From: Inhella proteolytica
GTDB taxonomy: Bacteria > Pseudomonadota > Gammaproteobacteria > Burkholderiales > Burkholderiaceae_C
Direction of reading: 5' to 3'
Assembly (NCBI RefSeq): GCF_016093275.1
Contig: NZ_JAEDAK010000011.1
Coordinates: 1 to 64,000, forward strand
DNA: 64,000 nucleotides
Positions 26,793 through 36,176 of this stretch are shown here, in pieces. Each line of letters starts with the position of its first letter. Position 1 is the stretch's first letter. The notes beneath the pieces were generated by a model, which saw nothing but the letters and a program-made list of their open reading frames with translations, did not search any database and was not told where the DNA came from. The position numbers were made by a program, and so were the translations under genes.

Positions 26793-27412
26793 AAGACCCC
26801 GCCGGGTCTCGGCCCGGCGGCCGACCTACTTCTCTTTGCTTCGCCAAAGAGAAGTAGGCAAGAGAAAGGCGACCCCGATGCCTGCGCCCCCGGCTTTGCC
26901 GGGGGTGCCCTGTGGTGCTCGAAGAGCGGGCCCAGGCGCAAAACTCACTTCGCTCGCGTTGCTCGCTCCGTTCAAACAATTGCGCCAAGTCAGATCACGA
27001 AGCGCGCTACCGCGCGCGGGCCCACTCTTCTGTGCTCCTCGGCTTGGCATAGGGGAGACCCCAAACAGCCAAGCAGCCAACAGCCGAATACCGAACAGCC
27101 CGGACGTCACCCATCGCGCCGTTTCCCGGCTGTTGGCTGTTCGGCTGTTCGGGCTGCTGCCCCTATGCGCTGCCGAGCAGCACAGCTTGCCTGGGCAGCG
27201 TGCGAAGCACGCGTTCCCGTCATGCTCGGTCCAACTGTTTGAACGGAGTGAGCGAAGCGAACGCAGTGAGTTTTGGGCCGGCCCAGGCAAGCGAGCAGCG
27301 CAGGGGACCCCAGCCGCAGGCTGGGGCTGCGCATCGGGGCTTGACCTTTTGGTTCCTTTTGGGTCAAGCCAAAAGGAACTCGCCTGCCGGGGCGAGACCC
27401 GGCGGGGTCTTG
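26793..27412. repeat. Composite palindromic intergenic element B
   Basis: This 620-base element fills the divergent intergenic region between the DUF748 gene and frmA. The outer arms are AAGACCCCGCCGGGTCTCG (26793-26811) and its reverse complement at the right end. Inside them are hairpins: CTACTTCTCTTTG/CAAAGAGAAGTAG and CCCCCGGC/GCCGGGGG on the left, and CCCCAGCC/GGCTGGGG and GTTCCTTTTGG/CCAAAAGGAAC on the right. Next come inverted modules with AACTCACT...CTCCGTTCAAACA. The centre has CAGCCGAATACCGAACAGCC (27081-27100) opposed by CGGCTGTTGGCTGTTCGGCT. The reverse-complement copy is element C. No gene is seen. Confidence 0.88.
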
Positions 27413-27480
27413 CGCTGACCGCCAATCAGGCTCGCCACGCTCCGCACTAGCATCCGCGCCCAGACCTTAAGGAGCCCCCC

Positions 27481-28587
<1,107 letters not shown>

Positions 28588-28589
28588 AC

Positions 28590-29429
28590 ATGAGCTGGAA
28601 CCCCGAAGTGATTGGCGAGTACCGCTGCTTCGGCGGCGTGCAGGGCTACTACCGCCACGCCTCCAGAGCCGTCGGCCTGCCGATGCAGTACAGCCTGTAC
28701 CGCCCGCCCGGCACGCCGCGCGGTCTGCTGCTCTGCCTGGCCGGGCTGACCTGCAGCGAGGAAACCTTCCCCATCAAGGCCGGCGCGCAGCGCCTGGCCA
28801 GCGCGCTGGGCCTGGCCCTCTTGAGCCCCGACACCAGCCCGCGCGGCACGAACATCCCCGGACAGGCCGACGACTGGGGCTTCGGCGTGGCCGCAGGCTT
28901 CTACCTGGACGCCACGCAGGCGCCCTGGGCCCCGCACTGGCGCATGGAAAGCCATGTGATGCAGGAGCTGCTGCCGGCCGTGCAGGCGCAGCTGGGCGGG
29001 CTGCCCACCAGCATCCTGGGCCACTCGATGGGCGGGCATGGCGCGCTGACGTTGGCGCAGCGCCACCCCGGGAGCTTCCAGTCGCTGTCGGTCATCGCGC
29101 CCATCAGCGCGCTCAGCCAATGCCCCTGGGGACAGAAGGCCCTGCCGGCCTATCTGGGCGCGGACGAGGCGCAATGGGCCGCGCACGACGCCAGCGCGCT
29201 GATGCGCGCGCAAAGCGCGCCGCCCTTCCCGGCCGGCATCCTGATGGACCAGGGCGAGGCCGACCAGTTCCTCAGCGATCAGCTCAAGCCCGAGCTGTTC
29301 GAGGCCGCCTGCGCGGCGGTGGGCCAGCCGCTGACGCTGCGCCGCCATGCCGGCTACGGGCATGGCTATTACTTCGTCAGCACCGTCATCGACGACCACC
29401 TGCGCCACCACGCGGCGGCGCTGGGCTGA
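28590..29429 (+). CDS. fghA: S-formylglutathione hydrolase
   Basis: The protein has 279 aa, of the alpha/beta hydrolase (esterase D) family, and releases formate and glutathione from S-formylglutathione. LLCLAGLTCSEETF is the family's oxyanion and conserved-Cys segment. LGHSMGGHGALTLA holds the catalytic Ser, MDQGEADQFL the Asp, and GHGYYFVSTVI the His. The ATG at 28590 follows the frmA stop by 2 bases. Its stop shares the palindrome TGATCGATCA with the stop of the convergent gene. Confidence 0.95.
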   Translation: MSWNPEVIGEYRCFGGVQGYYRHASRAVGLPMQYSLYRPPGTPRGLLLCLAGLTCSEETFPIKAGAQRLASALGLALLSPDTSPRGTNIPGQADDWGFGVAAGFYLDATQAPWAPHWRMESHVMQELLPAVQAQLGGLPTSILGHSMGGHGALTLAQRHPGSFQSLSVIAPISALSQCPWGQKALPAYLGADEAQWAAHDASALMRAQSAPPFPAGILMDQGEADQFLSDQLKPELFEAACAAVGQPLTLRRHAGYGHGYYFVSTVIDDHLRHHAAALG

Positions 29430-29433
29430 TCGA

Positions 29434-29775
29434 TCAGGGCCTGGGGCGACGCAGCCAGCGCCCCACCCAGCGCAGGCAGCCGTAGGCGCCGCTGAAGAGC
29501 ACACAACCGATGGCGATCAGGCCCAGCGTCAGCGGCCAGTCGTCGGCGCCCATCCAGACGGCCAGCCCCAGCAGGGCCAGCGCGTACAGCGCCAGCAGGC
29601 GCAGCAGGCCCGGCCCGGGGCGCCACACGGCCCACAAGCCGGCACCCATGCCCAGGAGCACGGCCGAGTAGCTGACGGCCACGGCCAGCATCCAGTCGCT
29701 GCCGCCATGGGCCCAGGCGGCCGGGCTCAGGCCCGCCAGCAGCAGGGCCAGGCCCCAGCGTGGGGCAGACCTCAT
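29434..29775 (-). CDS. Small membrane protein with signal peptide
   Basis: The gene encodes 113 aa. An N-terminal signal-like segment ends near SPAAWAHG, and further hydrophobic stretches lie at about 29-49, 57-75 and 80-100. The HGGSDW after the signal is followed by what look like two or three membrane spans. Its start overlaps the stop of the upstream LprI-like gene by 4 bases (ATGA). It is the last gene of the GlxA/DedA operon. No family is recognised. Confidence 0.65.
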   Translation of the reverse strand: MRSAPRWGLALLLAGLSPAAWAHGGSDWMLAVAVSYSAVLLGMGAGLWAVWRPGPGLLRLLALYALALLGLAVWMGADDWPLTLGLIAIGCVLFSGAYGCLRWVGRWLRRPRP

Positions 29776-30500
29776 TCGCCCGCTCCGCAGCGCGCCGCGC
29801 CGGCGGGGGCGCGTTCGCGGCGCAGGAACTCCACGCCCTCAAAGCCCGCACGCACGCCGCAAAACTGCGCGCGGCAATGGCCTTCGGGGTCCTCCAGCAC
29901 CAGGCTGTGGGCCTTGAAGCGCAGGCGCAGCCGGCAGGGGCGATCGGGCAGGACGGATTCGGCGGGCCGCAGCTCCAGCGCCTCGCCGACGCGCTCGGCC
30001 GCGCCTTCCAGCGTGCAGGTGTGGGCATTGGCCTGCACCAGCTCCACCGCCAGCTGCCAGCGCCCGTCGGGCCGCGGCTGCAAGCTCAGGCAATCGGCCG
30101 CGGCGCTGCTCACCCATTGCTGGCGCTCGACGTCCAGCACCTGGATGCGGCGCGGCATCAGGTAGTGGCCGGCGGCATCGGCCGGCCAGGGTGCCGCCGC
30201 CTGCCAGCCCTGCAGCTGGGCAAGCCGCTCGCGCTGCACGCGCGCTAGGCAGGCGTCGTCGGCGCAGGGGTTGCGCTGCTGGCGCAGCCAACGCTGCTGG
30301 TCCAGGCGCAGCGGGTCGGTGTCGATGCTCTGCTGTTGCGCCGCGCGGAAGGCCGCCGCCACGGCTTCGTCCAGCGCGCTCAGTTCGGGGTTGGCGCACA
30401 GGCGCCGCTCAACCGGCAGCTGGGCCTTGCGGCAGTCGAAGCTGGCGGCCTGGGCCGCTCCCTGCGCGGCGATCGGCAGGGTGAACGTCAGAGCCTTCAT
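29772..30500 (-). CDS. LprI-like (DUF1311) secreted protein
   Basis: The product has 242 aa. A signal peptide (cleavage near AAQAA-SF) is followed at residues 20-75 by an LprI-type domain: SFDCRKAQLPVERRLCANPE, LSALDEAVAAAFRAAQQQ and CLARVQRERLAQLQGW. This domain occurs in lysozyme-inhibitor-like and DUF1311 proteins. The C-terminal 150 residues are Cys-containing and beta-rich without a family I can name. It overlaps both neighbours by 4 bases, indicating an operon. Confidence 0.75.
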   Translation of the reverse strand: MKALTFTLPIAAQGAAQAASFDCRKAQLPVERRLCANPELSALDEAVAAAFRAAQQQSIDTDPLRLDQQRWLRQQRNPCADDACLARVQRERLAQLQGWQAAAPWPADAAGHYLMPRRIQVLDVERQQWVSSAAADCLSLQPRPDGRWQLAVELVQANAHTCTLEGAAERVGEALELRPAESVLPDRPCRLRLRFKAHSLVLEDPEGHCRAQFCGVRAGFEGVEFLRRERAPAGAARCGAGE

Positions 30501-31429
30501 GCCGACTCCTCCAAGGCCAGCCCGGCGCGCTGCCAGCCCTCGATGCCACCGCGCAGCACGCGCGCGCGCCGGCCCTGCTGCTGCAGCCAGCGCGCCGCCT
30601 TGGCGGCGGAGACATCGTGCGGGCAGGCGCAGTAGGTGACGAACTCGGCCTCAGCGGGCCAGCGCTGGAGCAGCGCGGGGTCCAGCGCGCCCAGGTCCAG
30701 GCCCTGCGCGCCGGGGATGCGCGTCTGCCCCGGCAGGGGCGCGCGCACGTCCAGCAGCACCGGCGCGGCCTGGTATTGCTGCTGCAGCGCGGCCAGCTCG
30801 CTGGGCCCGATGCTGCGCGTGCCGCGCAGTGCGAACTGTTCGTGCAGGCGGCGCAGCAGGCGCCAGAGCAGGTAGGCGGCCACCAGGCCGGCCAGCATCA
30901 GCAGCGCCTGCTGGCCCAGCTGCGCCAAGCCGGCCAGAAGCTGCTCGATCTGGCGGTGGAACAGCGCGCCCAGGCCCAGGCCGGTGGCGCCCCAGAGCAG
31001 GGTGCCGGCGCCGTTCAGGCGCATGAAGGTGGCGGCCGGCATGCCCATGGCCCCGGCCAGCGGCGCGGCCAGGATGCTCAGGCCCGGCAGGAACTTGGCC
31101 AGCACCAGGGTCAGGCCGCCGCGGCGCGCGAAGCTGGCTTCATTGCGGCGCACGCACAGATCGGGCGAGAGCGAGATGCGGCACAGGGTGCTGAGCACCT
31201 GCCGGCCCCAGCGCCGCCCGGCCCAGAACCACAGGCTGTTGGCCAAAGTGGCGGCCAGGCCCGCCAGCAGCAGGGCCTGCAGGCCGAACAGCGGCTCGTG
31301 CGCGGCGCGCCCGCCCACCAGCATCAAGAGCGGCAGCGAGGGCAGGGGCGCGCCCAGCTGTTCGGCCAGCACAGCCAGAAAGACCAGCAGCAGGCCATGC
31401 TGTTGCAGCAGGTGAAGCAGGGTGTCCAT
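30497..31429 (-). CDS. DedA-family membrane protein fused to a rhodanese domain
   Basis: The protein has 310 aa. The N-terminal two thirds is a DedA/VTT membrane domain (VFLAVLAEQLGAPLPSLPLL, KFLPGLSILAAPLAGAMGM). The C-terminal third (about 215-305) is a rhodanese domain with VLLDVRAPLPGQTRIPGAQG and the active loop YCACPHDVSAAKAA, whose Cys is retained. DedA proteins act in lipid flipping and membrane homeostasis; the rhodanese part may carry sulfur or act as a binding module. The fusion is known in proteobacteria. Confidence 0.9.
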   Translation of the reverse strand: MDTLLHLLQQHGLLLVFLAVLAEQLGAPLPSLPLLMLVGGRAAHEPLFGLQALLLAGLAATLANSLWFWAGRRWGRQVLSTLCRISLSPDLCVRRNEASFARRGGLTLVLAKFLPGLSILAAPLAGAMGMPAATFMRLNGAGTLLWGATGLGLGALFHRQIEQLLAGLAQLGQQALLMLAGLVAAYLLWRLLRRLHEQFALRGTRSIGPSELAALQQQYQAAPVLLDVRAPLPGQTRIPGAQGLDLGALDPALLQRWPAEAEFVTYCACPHDVSAAKAARWLQQQGRRARVLRGGIEGWQRAGLALEESA

Positions 31430-31439
31430 GCCGGCAAGC

Positions 31440-32411
31440 CTAACGGTCGGTGCGGCGCAGCTCACGCACGCCCCGGCCCAGCTTGCGGCGCAACAGCGCG
31501 CGCAGGCTCACGCCATCCGCATAGCCCACCTGGGCGGCGATCTGCTCGATGTCCAGCCGCGTGCTGCGCAGCAGGTGGGCGGCCTGCTGCACGCGCAGGT
31601 CCTGCACAAAGGCCAGCGGGCCCTTGCCCAGCACGGCCTCGCAGCGGCGCTGCAGGGTGCGCGGGCTCACCGCCAGCGCGGCGGCAGCGGCCTGCAGCTC
31701 GAAGCCCTGGGCCAGGCGCTCGCGCGCCCATTGCTCGAAGCGGGCGATCAGCGGGTCCGCATGGGCCAGGTGGTCGGGGATCACGTAGGGCGCCTGCGAG
31801 GGCCGCTCGTCGACGATCAGGTAGCGCGCCACCAGGGCCGCCAGCGCCGGGCTGGTCTGGCGCAGCAGCCACAGGCTCAGGTCCAGATGACCCATGGCCG
31901 CGCCCGAGGTGACGAAGCGCCCGCTCTCCAGCACCAGGCGCGATTCGTCCAGGCCGATCTGCGGGTAGCGCTGGCGGAACAGCGGTGCCAGCCACCAGGT
32001 GGTGGTGGCGGCGTGCCCGTCCAGCAGCCCGCTTTCGGCCAGCACGAAGCCGCCGATGCAGGCCGCGGCCACGCGCGCGCCGCCCTGCTCATGGCGTTCG
32101 CGCAGCCAGGTGCAGGCCTCGCGCACCTCGGGCCGCTCCAGCGCCGGCAGCAGGGTCTGCGGCATCTTGGCGCCCAGCGCGGGCAGCAGGATCCAGTCGG
32201 GTCGCTCGTCGCCGCGCAGGGCCTGCACCGGCAGCCGCAGGCCCTGCGCGCTGCGCACCTGGCGGCGCAGGCCGGCGAGCCGGAACTCGAAGGGCGGCGG
32301 CGCGTCCGGGCTCTGCAGGGCCGCCAGCTCATTGGCCGTGCCCAGTGCGTCCAGCATGCAGGCAAGGCCCAGATCGAACACGCCATCGAGGGCCAGCACA
32401 AGGATTTTCAT
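31440..32411 (-). CDS. GlxA-type AraC-family transcriptional regulator
   Basis: The product has 323 aa. The N-terminal DJ-1/PfpI-like domain (MKILVLALDGVFDLGLACML, VAAACIGGFVLAESGLLDG, TTTWWLAPLF) is typical of GlxA regulators. Two helix-turn-helix units of the AraC type occupy the C-terminus (LAVSPRTLQRRCEAVLGKGP, IAAQVGYADGVSLRALLRRK). It is divergent from the monooxygenase-type gene at 32521 and lies 10 bases upstream of the DedA-rhodanese gene. It may regulate either or both. Confidence 0.9.
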   Translation of the reverse strand: MKILVLALDGVFDLGLACMLDALGTANELAALQSPDAPPPFEFRLAGLRRQVRSAQGLRLPVQALRGDERPDWILLPALGAKMPQTLLPALERPEVREACTWLRERHEQGGARVAAACIGGFVLAESGLLDGHAATTTWWLAPLFRQRYPQIGLDESRLVLESGRFVTSGAAMGHLDLSLWLLRQTSPALAALVARYLIVDERPSQAPYVIPDHLAHADPLIARFEQWARERLAQGFELQAAAAALAVSPRTLQRRCEAVLGKGPLAFVQDLRVQQAAHLLRSTRLDIEQIAAQVGYADGVSLRALLRRKLGRGVRELRRTDR

Positions 32412-32520
32412 GATGGCGTGAACGATATCAAGGATGTCATTTGTGCACCTACCGGCCGGGGCCGTGAATTCCTAGAGTCCAGCCCGTCGAATGTCCGACA
32501 GCCCCCTACCGGAGATCCCC

Positions 32521-32826
32521 ATGAGCATCCAACTCGCCCTGTTCGCCCGCATCGAAGCCAAGCCCGGCAAGGAAGCCGAGGTCGAGGCCCTTCTGAAGGC
32601 CGCCCTGTCCATGGCCAATGACGAACCGACGACGCCGATCTGGTTCGCGCTCAAGCTCTCGCCCAGCACCTTCGGCGTGTTCGACGCCTTCCACGACGAG
32701 GCCGGGCGCCAGCGCCATCTGAGCGGGCCGATCGCCCAGGCCCTGATGGCCCAAGGCCCCGAACTGTTCGCCCAGCCGCCCTCGATCGAGCCGATCGAGG
32801 TGCTGGGGCTGAAGAATCGGGCCTGA
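32521..32826 (+). CDS. Antibiotic biosynthesis monooxygenase (ABM) domain protein
   Basis: This 101-aa single-domain protein has a dimeric ferredoxin-like ABM fold: LALFARIEAKPGKEAEVEAL at the N-terminus, IWFALKLSPSTFGVFDAFHD in the middle, then HLSGPIAQALMAQ. Relatives include small quinol monooxygenases and stress-response proteins. No substrate can be named. The ATG at 32521 follows GGAGA, and the upstream frame is not family-like. It is divergent from the GlxA regulator gene. Confidence 0.85.
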   Translation: MSIQLALFARIEAKPGKEAEVEALLKAALSMANDEPTTPIWFALKLSPSTFGVFDAFHDEAGRQRHLSGPIAQALMAQGPELFAQPPSIEPIEVLGLKNRA

Positions 32827-32851
32827 CGCGTCTGCCCCCGGAGAGCCTGCC

Positions 32852-33241
32852 ATGCCCATCCATATCGTCCGCCTCGGCAGCCCGCGTGGCCCCGATGAAG
32901 GCCCGCGCATCGGCACCGTGCGCCGCCCGCCGCGCGGCGTGCCCAAGACCGAGTTCGCCACGCAGAACTGGTACGACAGTTGGTTCCCGCTGCTGGCCCC
33001 CAGTGCCGAGCTGATGAAGCAGGGCCAGGCGGTCGAAACGGATGCGCAATGGCAGGCCTTCGCCAAGGCCTACCGGCGCGAGATGGCCGAGCCCGCCGCG
33101 GCCCAGTCCATCGCCCTGCTGGCCACGCTCTCCACCCACAGCAGCTTCGCCGTCGGCTGCTATTGCGAGCACGAGGCGCGCTGCCACCGCTCGCTGCTGC
33201 GCGGCCTGCTGCTCGAAGCCGGCGCACAGGTGGCGCCATGA
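32852..33241 (+). CDS. DUF488 family protein
   Basis: The protein has 129 aa. VRLGSPRGPDEGPRIGTVRR and the C-terminal CYCEHEARCHRSLLRGLL match the DUF488 family. The conserved Cys-Cys-H-R segment is present. These small proteins lack a confirmed function. The stop overlaps the start of the next gene by 4 bases, so the pair is coupled. Confidence 0.8.
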   Translation: MPIHIVRLGSPRGPDEGPRIGTVRRPPRGVPKTEFATQNWYDSWFPLLAPSAELMKQGQAVETDAQWQAFAKAYRREMAEPAAAQSIALLATLSTHSSFAVGCYCEHEARCHRSLLRGLLLEAGAQVAP

Positions 33242-33750
33242 CGAAGATCCAGGACGCCACCCCCGACCAGGCCGCGGCCCTGGGCCGGCTGCTGGTGCGG
33301 GTCTACGCCGCCCTGCCGGGCTTCCCCAGCCCGGCCGAGCAGCCCGGCTATTACGAGATGCTGGCGCAGGTGGGCGCGCTGGCCGAGCGCCCGCGCACCC
33401 AGGTGCGCGTGGCGCTGGATGCGGACGGCGCCGTGCGCGGCGGCCTGGTCTATTTCGGCGACATGGCCCAGTACGGCTCGGGTGGCGCGGCCACCCAGTT
33501 GCAGGGCTGCGCCGGCATCCGCCTGCTGGCGGTGGACCCGGCCGCGCGCGGCCAGGGCCTGGGCAAGGCGCTGACCCTGGACGCGCTGGCCCTGGCGCGT
33601 GCCCAGGGCCGGCAGGCCATGGTGCTGCACACCACGCAGGCCATGCAGACGGCGTGGCGGATGTACGAAGGCCTGGGCTTTGCGCGCGCGCCCGAACTGG
33701 ACTTCAGCCAGCAGGGCCTGGCGGTGTTTGGGTTTCGGCTGACGCTGTGA
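33238..33750 (+). CDS. GNAT-family N-acetyltransferase
   Basis: The product has 170 aa. The acetyl-CoA motif is IRLLAVDPAARGQGLGKALT (beta4 and the V/R-x-x-G-x-G/A loop), followed by AMQTAWRMYEGLGFARAPE near the C-terminus. The acceptor is unknown. The gene is coupled to the DUF488 gene upstream. Its stop codon is immediately followed by the stop of the convergent acetyltransferase, with no spacer. Confidence 0.88.
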   Translation: MTKIQDATPDQAAALGRLLVRVYAALPGFPSPAEQPGYYEMLAQVGALAERPRTQVRVALDADGAVRGGLVYFGDMAQYGSGGAATQLQGCAGIRLLAVDPAARGQGLGKALTLDALALARAQGRQAMVLHTTQAMQTAWRMYEGLGFARAPELDFSQQGLAVFGFRLTL

Positions 33751-34263
33751 TCAGGCGTGCGTGTAGACCCAGCAGGGCCCACCCAGCAGCTCCAGCTCAC
33801 CGGTGCGCCGCGCGCCCAGGCGCTCGGCCAGGCGGATCGAAGGCTCGTTGGCCGGACGGATCAGGCTGATCAGCGGCCGACCCTGCTGCAAGGCCGGCGC
33901 CTCGCGCAGCGCGGCCTGCGTGGCCTCGAAGGCATAGCCCTGGCCCCAGTGGGCGTGGCCCAGCAGCCAGCCCAGCTCGAAGCCGGGCCAGCCCTCGGGG
34001 TCGATGAAGCCGGTACGGCCGAGCAGCAGGCCATCGCTCTTGCGCTCGATCGCCCATTGCCCATAGCCGCGCAGCGCCCAATGCCCCAGCATGCCGGCCA
34101 GCGCGCGCCAGCTCATCGCCCGGTCGATCACGCTGCCGTCGCCGATGAAGCGCATCACCTCGGCGTCGGCCGACATGGCGGCAAAGGCGTCCAGGTCGGC
34201 GCCGGTGAAAGGCCGCAGGCGCAGGCGCGGGGTGTCGAGCGTGAGCGGGGCTTGGGGCTGCAT
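33751..34263 (-). CDS. GNAT-family N-acetyltransferase (RimJ/RimL-like)
   Basis: This protein has 170 aa from the ATG ending at 34263. LDTPRLRLRPFTGADLDAFA at the N-terminus and FELGWLLGHAHWGQGYAFEA and ANEPSIRLAERLGARRTGEL later are typical of the RimJ/RimL type, which acetylates N-termini of ribosomal or other proteins or small amines. The specific target is unknown. It is convergent with, and directly adjacent to, the unrelated GNAT gene at 33238. Confidence 0.88.
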   Translation of the reverse strand: MQPQAPLTLDTPRLRLRPFTGADLDAFAAMSADAEVMRFIGDGSVIDRAMSWRALAGMLGHWALRGYGQWAIERKSDGLLLGRTGFIDPEGWPGFELGWLLGHAHWGQGYAFEATQAALREAPALQQGRPLISLIRPANEPSIRLAERLGARRTGELELLGGPCWVYTHA

Positions 34264-34435
34264 GGGCACCGATGCTAGGCAGGCGGCGCAGGCCTGGACG
34301 AAAGCCAGGGGGTGCCATCCGCCCCCCGCGTTTGCCGCTTCAGCCCCAAGGTCTGGCACTCCATCCGGCCGCGCTGGCGGGCGGGCCAGGAGCTGGCTAG
34401 GCTGCGCCTCTTTCGATGCTTCCGCCCTCCTTCCC

Positions 34436-35299
34436 ATGCAAGCTCTGCGCCCCCTGCTGCTCGCCCTGAGCCTGGCCACCTCCGCCGCCCTCGCCGCCCC
34501 CAGCCAGTCGCTCGATCAATACGAGATCAAGCCCGAGCGCGCGCCGCAAGGCCAGCTGGTCAACTACATCAAGTCCAACCTGGACGGCAGCAAGCGCCTG
34601 GTGCTCTCGCTGTACTTCGCCAAGCCCTTCGAGGTGGAGGCGCTGAAGGTCGAAGGCGACGGCCGCTACATCGCGCACGTGCAGGCCAAGCTGGACCCGC
34701 AGACCCTCACCGCCACCTGGATGCGCAGCTTCAACGGCCTGGAGAACGGCCCCGGCAAGCAGCGCCTGCAGATGCAGATGGACGGCAGCGCGCAGCGCCT
34801 GGTGGCCAGCGTGGCCGGCACGCAGATGCCCGTGGCCCCCAGCCACCTGCCCGCGCATGTCTACAACTTCGACCTCAGCAGCCTGAACCTCACGCTGCCG
34901 CTGCTGAAGAACCCGCGCGCCGACTTCACGATCGGCCTCATCGACCCCGACTTCGCCGCCCTGCGCACGCGCTTCAAGCCGAACGCGGGCGAGCTCGAGG
35001 GCCTGTTCATCGACAAGGGCCAGGCCCAGTTCCGCTACCTGCGCGACGAGGAGCTGGACGGCGTGCCCACGCATCGCTTCGAAGTCGGCGGCCCGGCCTT
35101 CGGGGGCGTCACCGGCACGCTCTGGGTCAATGCCAAGGACCGCCTGATCGAGCGCTTCGAACACGCCCTGCCCGACAACCCGGACTGGAAGAGCTTCAAG
35201 CTCAGCCGCATCTCCGAGCGCGCGATGGACGCCGCCGCCTGGGAAGCCTTCAAGGCCGCCAGCGTGCAGCGCGCCATGGGCTTGGTGGAGGCGGAATGA
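34436..35299 (+). CDS. Secreted protein of unknown function
   Basis: The product has 287 aa. A signal peptide at 1-20 (cleavage near SAALA-AP) is followed by a beta-rich mature protein: SLDQYEIKPERAPQGQLVNY, SKRLVLSLYFAKPFEVEALK, and later DGVPTHRFEVGGPAFGGVTG and TLWVNAKDRLIERFEHALPD. The pattern looks like a lipoprotein-carrier- or DUF3108-like beta sheet, but I cannot assign it. It overlaps the start of the NTF2-like gene by 4 bases. Confidence 0.75.
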   Translation: MQALRPLLLALSLATSAALAAPSQSLDQYEIKPERAPQGQLVNYIKSNLDGSKRLVLSLYFAKPFEVEALKVEGDGRYIAHVQAKLDPQTLTATWMRSFNGLENGPGKQRLQMQMDGSAQRLVASVAGTQMPVAPSHLPAHVYNFDLSSLNLTLPLLKNPRADFTIGLIDPDFAALRTRFKPNAGELEGLFIDKGQAQFRYLRDEELDGVPTHRFEVGGPAFGGVTGTLWVNAKDRLIERFEHALPDNPDWKSFKLSRISERAMDAAAWEAFKAASVQRAMGLVEAE

Positions 35300-35661
35300 A
35301 GGCGGCGGACTTCATCGCCCTGGAGCGCCGCCGCACCCAGGCACTGGTGCAGCGCGACATCGCCACGGCGCGCGCCCTGCACGCGCCCGAGTACCAGCTC
35401 ATCACGCCCGGTGGCGGCGCCTTCAGCCGGGAGCAGTACCTGGACAAGATCGAGCGCGGCGAGCTGGTCTATCTGGGCTGGGAGCTGGGCGAAGTGGCCG
35501 TGCGCCAGGGCACCGACATGGCCCTGCTGCGCTACCGCGCCACCCTGACGCTGGCCGGCGGCGAGGAGCGGCCCTTCCAGGTCTGGCACACCGATTCCTA
35601 CGAGCTGCGCGAGGGCCAGTGGCTGGCGGTGTGGTCGCAGGCCACGGCCATCAAGGCCTGA
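35296..35661 (+). CDS. NTF2-like (DUF4440/SnoaL-type) protein
   Basis: The protein has 121 aa with the NTF2-like cone fold pattern: RRRTQALVQRDIATARALHA, PEYQLITPGGGAFSREQYLD, then VWHTDSYELREGQWLAVWSQ. Such proteins are small enzymes (cyclases, isomerases) or binding modules. It is translationally coupled to the secreted protein upstream. A second, secreted NTF2-like gene follows 26 bases later. Confidence 0.8.
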   Translation: MKAADFIALERRRTQALVQRDIATARALHAPEYQLITPGGGAFSREQYLDKIERGELVYLGWELGEVAVRQGTDMALLRYRATLTLAGGEERPFQVWHTDSYELREGQWLAVWSQATAIKA

Positions 35662-35687
35662 TGCGGCTACGCTGCGCGCCCTCCACC

Positions 35688-36176
35688 ATGAAAACCACCG
35701 CCGCCCTCATCGCCCTGCTGCTGGGCCTGCTCGCCGCACCAACCCAGGCCCAGACCCCGCCCGCACTGCAGCAGGAACTCGACGCCCTGGACGCCGCGCT
35801 GTTCGAGCCGCTGTTCAACCGCTGCGAGCTGGAGCGCATGGACGAGCTGCTGCACCCGCAGCTGGAGTTTCTGCATGACCAGGCCGGCCGCCAGGACCGC
35901 GCCGGCTTCGAGCGCGCCACGCGCCAGAACCTGTGCAGCGGTCAGGGCGACAAGCCCCTGCGCCGCTTGTTGCCGGGCACGCTGGAAAGCCACCCGCTGT
36001 ACGCCAACGGCGAGCTCTACGGTGCGGTGCAGACCGGGCGCCACGCCTTCTTCCTGCGCGGGGCCGATGGGCGCGAGCGCCCCACCTCGCAGGCGCGCTT
36101 CGTGCACACCTGGCTGCGCGTGGGGGGGCGCTGGCAGCTCTATCGCGTGCTCAGCTTCGACCACCGGCCGCAGTGA
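35688..36176 (+). CDS. Secreted NTF2-like (DUF4440-type) protein
   Basis: The product has 162 aa. A signal peptide at 1-21 (ALLLGLLAAPTQAQ) precedes an NTF2-like domain: NRCELERMDELLHPQLEFLH, DQAGRQDRAGFERATRQN and FVHTWLRVGGRWQLYRVLSF. It should be periplasmic, unlike its cytoplasmic neighbour of the same fold. Two adjacent NTF2-like genes may reflect duplication, although similarity between them is low. The next gene starts one base after its stop. Confidence 0.8.
   Translation: MKTTAALIALLLGLLAAPTQAQTPPALQQELDALDAALFEPLFNRCELERMDELLHPQLEFLHDQAGRQDRAGFERATRQNLCSGQGDKPLRRLLPGTLESHPLYANGELYGAVQTGRHAFFLRGADGRERPTSQARFVHTWLRVGGRWQLYRVLSFDHRPQ

Noticed and set aside
23585-26857. 1090-codon open frame on the plus strand opposite DUF748
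   Set aside because: This is a low-complexity Gln/Ala/Gly shadow. The minus-strand product has a membrane anchor and conserved DUF748 motifs.
26793-27412. Insertion sequence in element B
   Set aside because: No transposase frame and no obvious target-site duplication at the ends. A non-autonomous element remains possible and is kept as a finding.
33238-34263. Convergent pair of 170-aa acetyltransferases as an inverted duplication
   Set aside because: The equal length is coincidental. The motifs are of different GNAT types and the DNA shows no inverted similarity.
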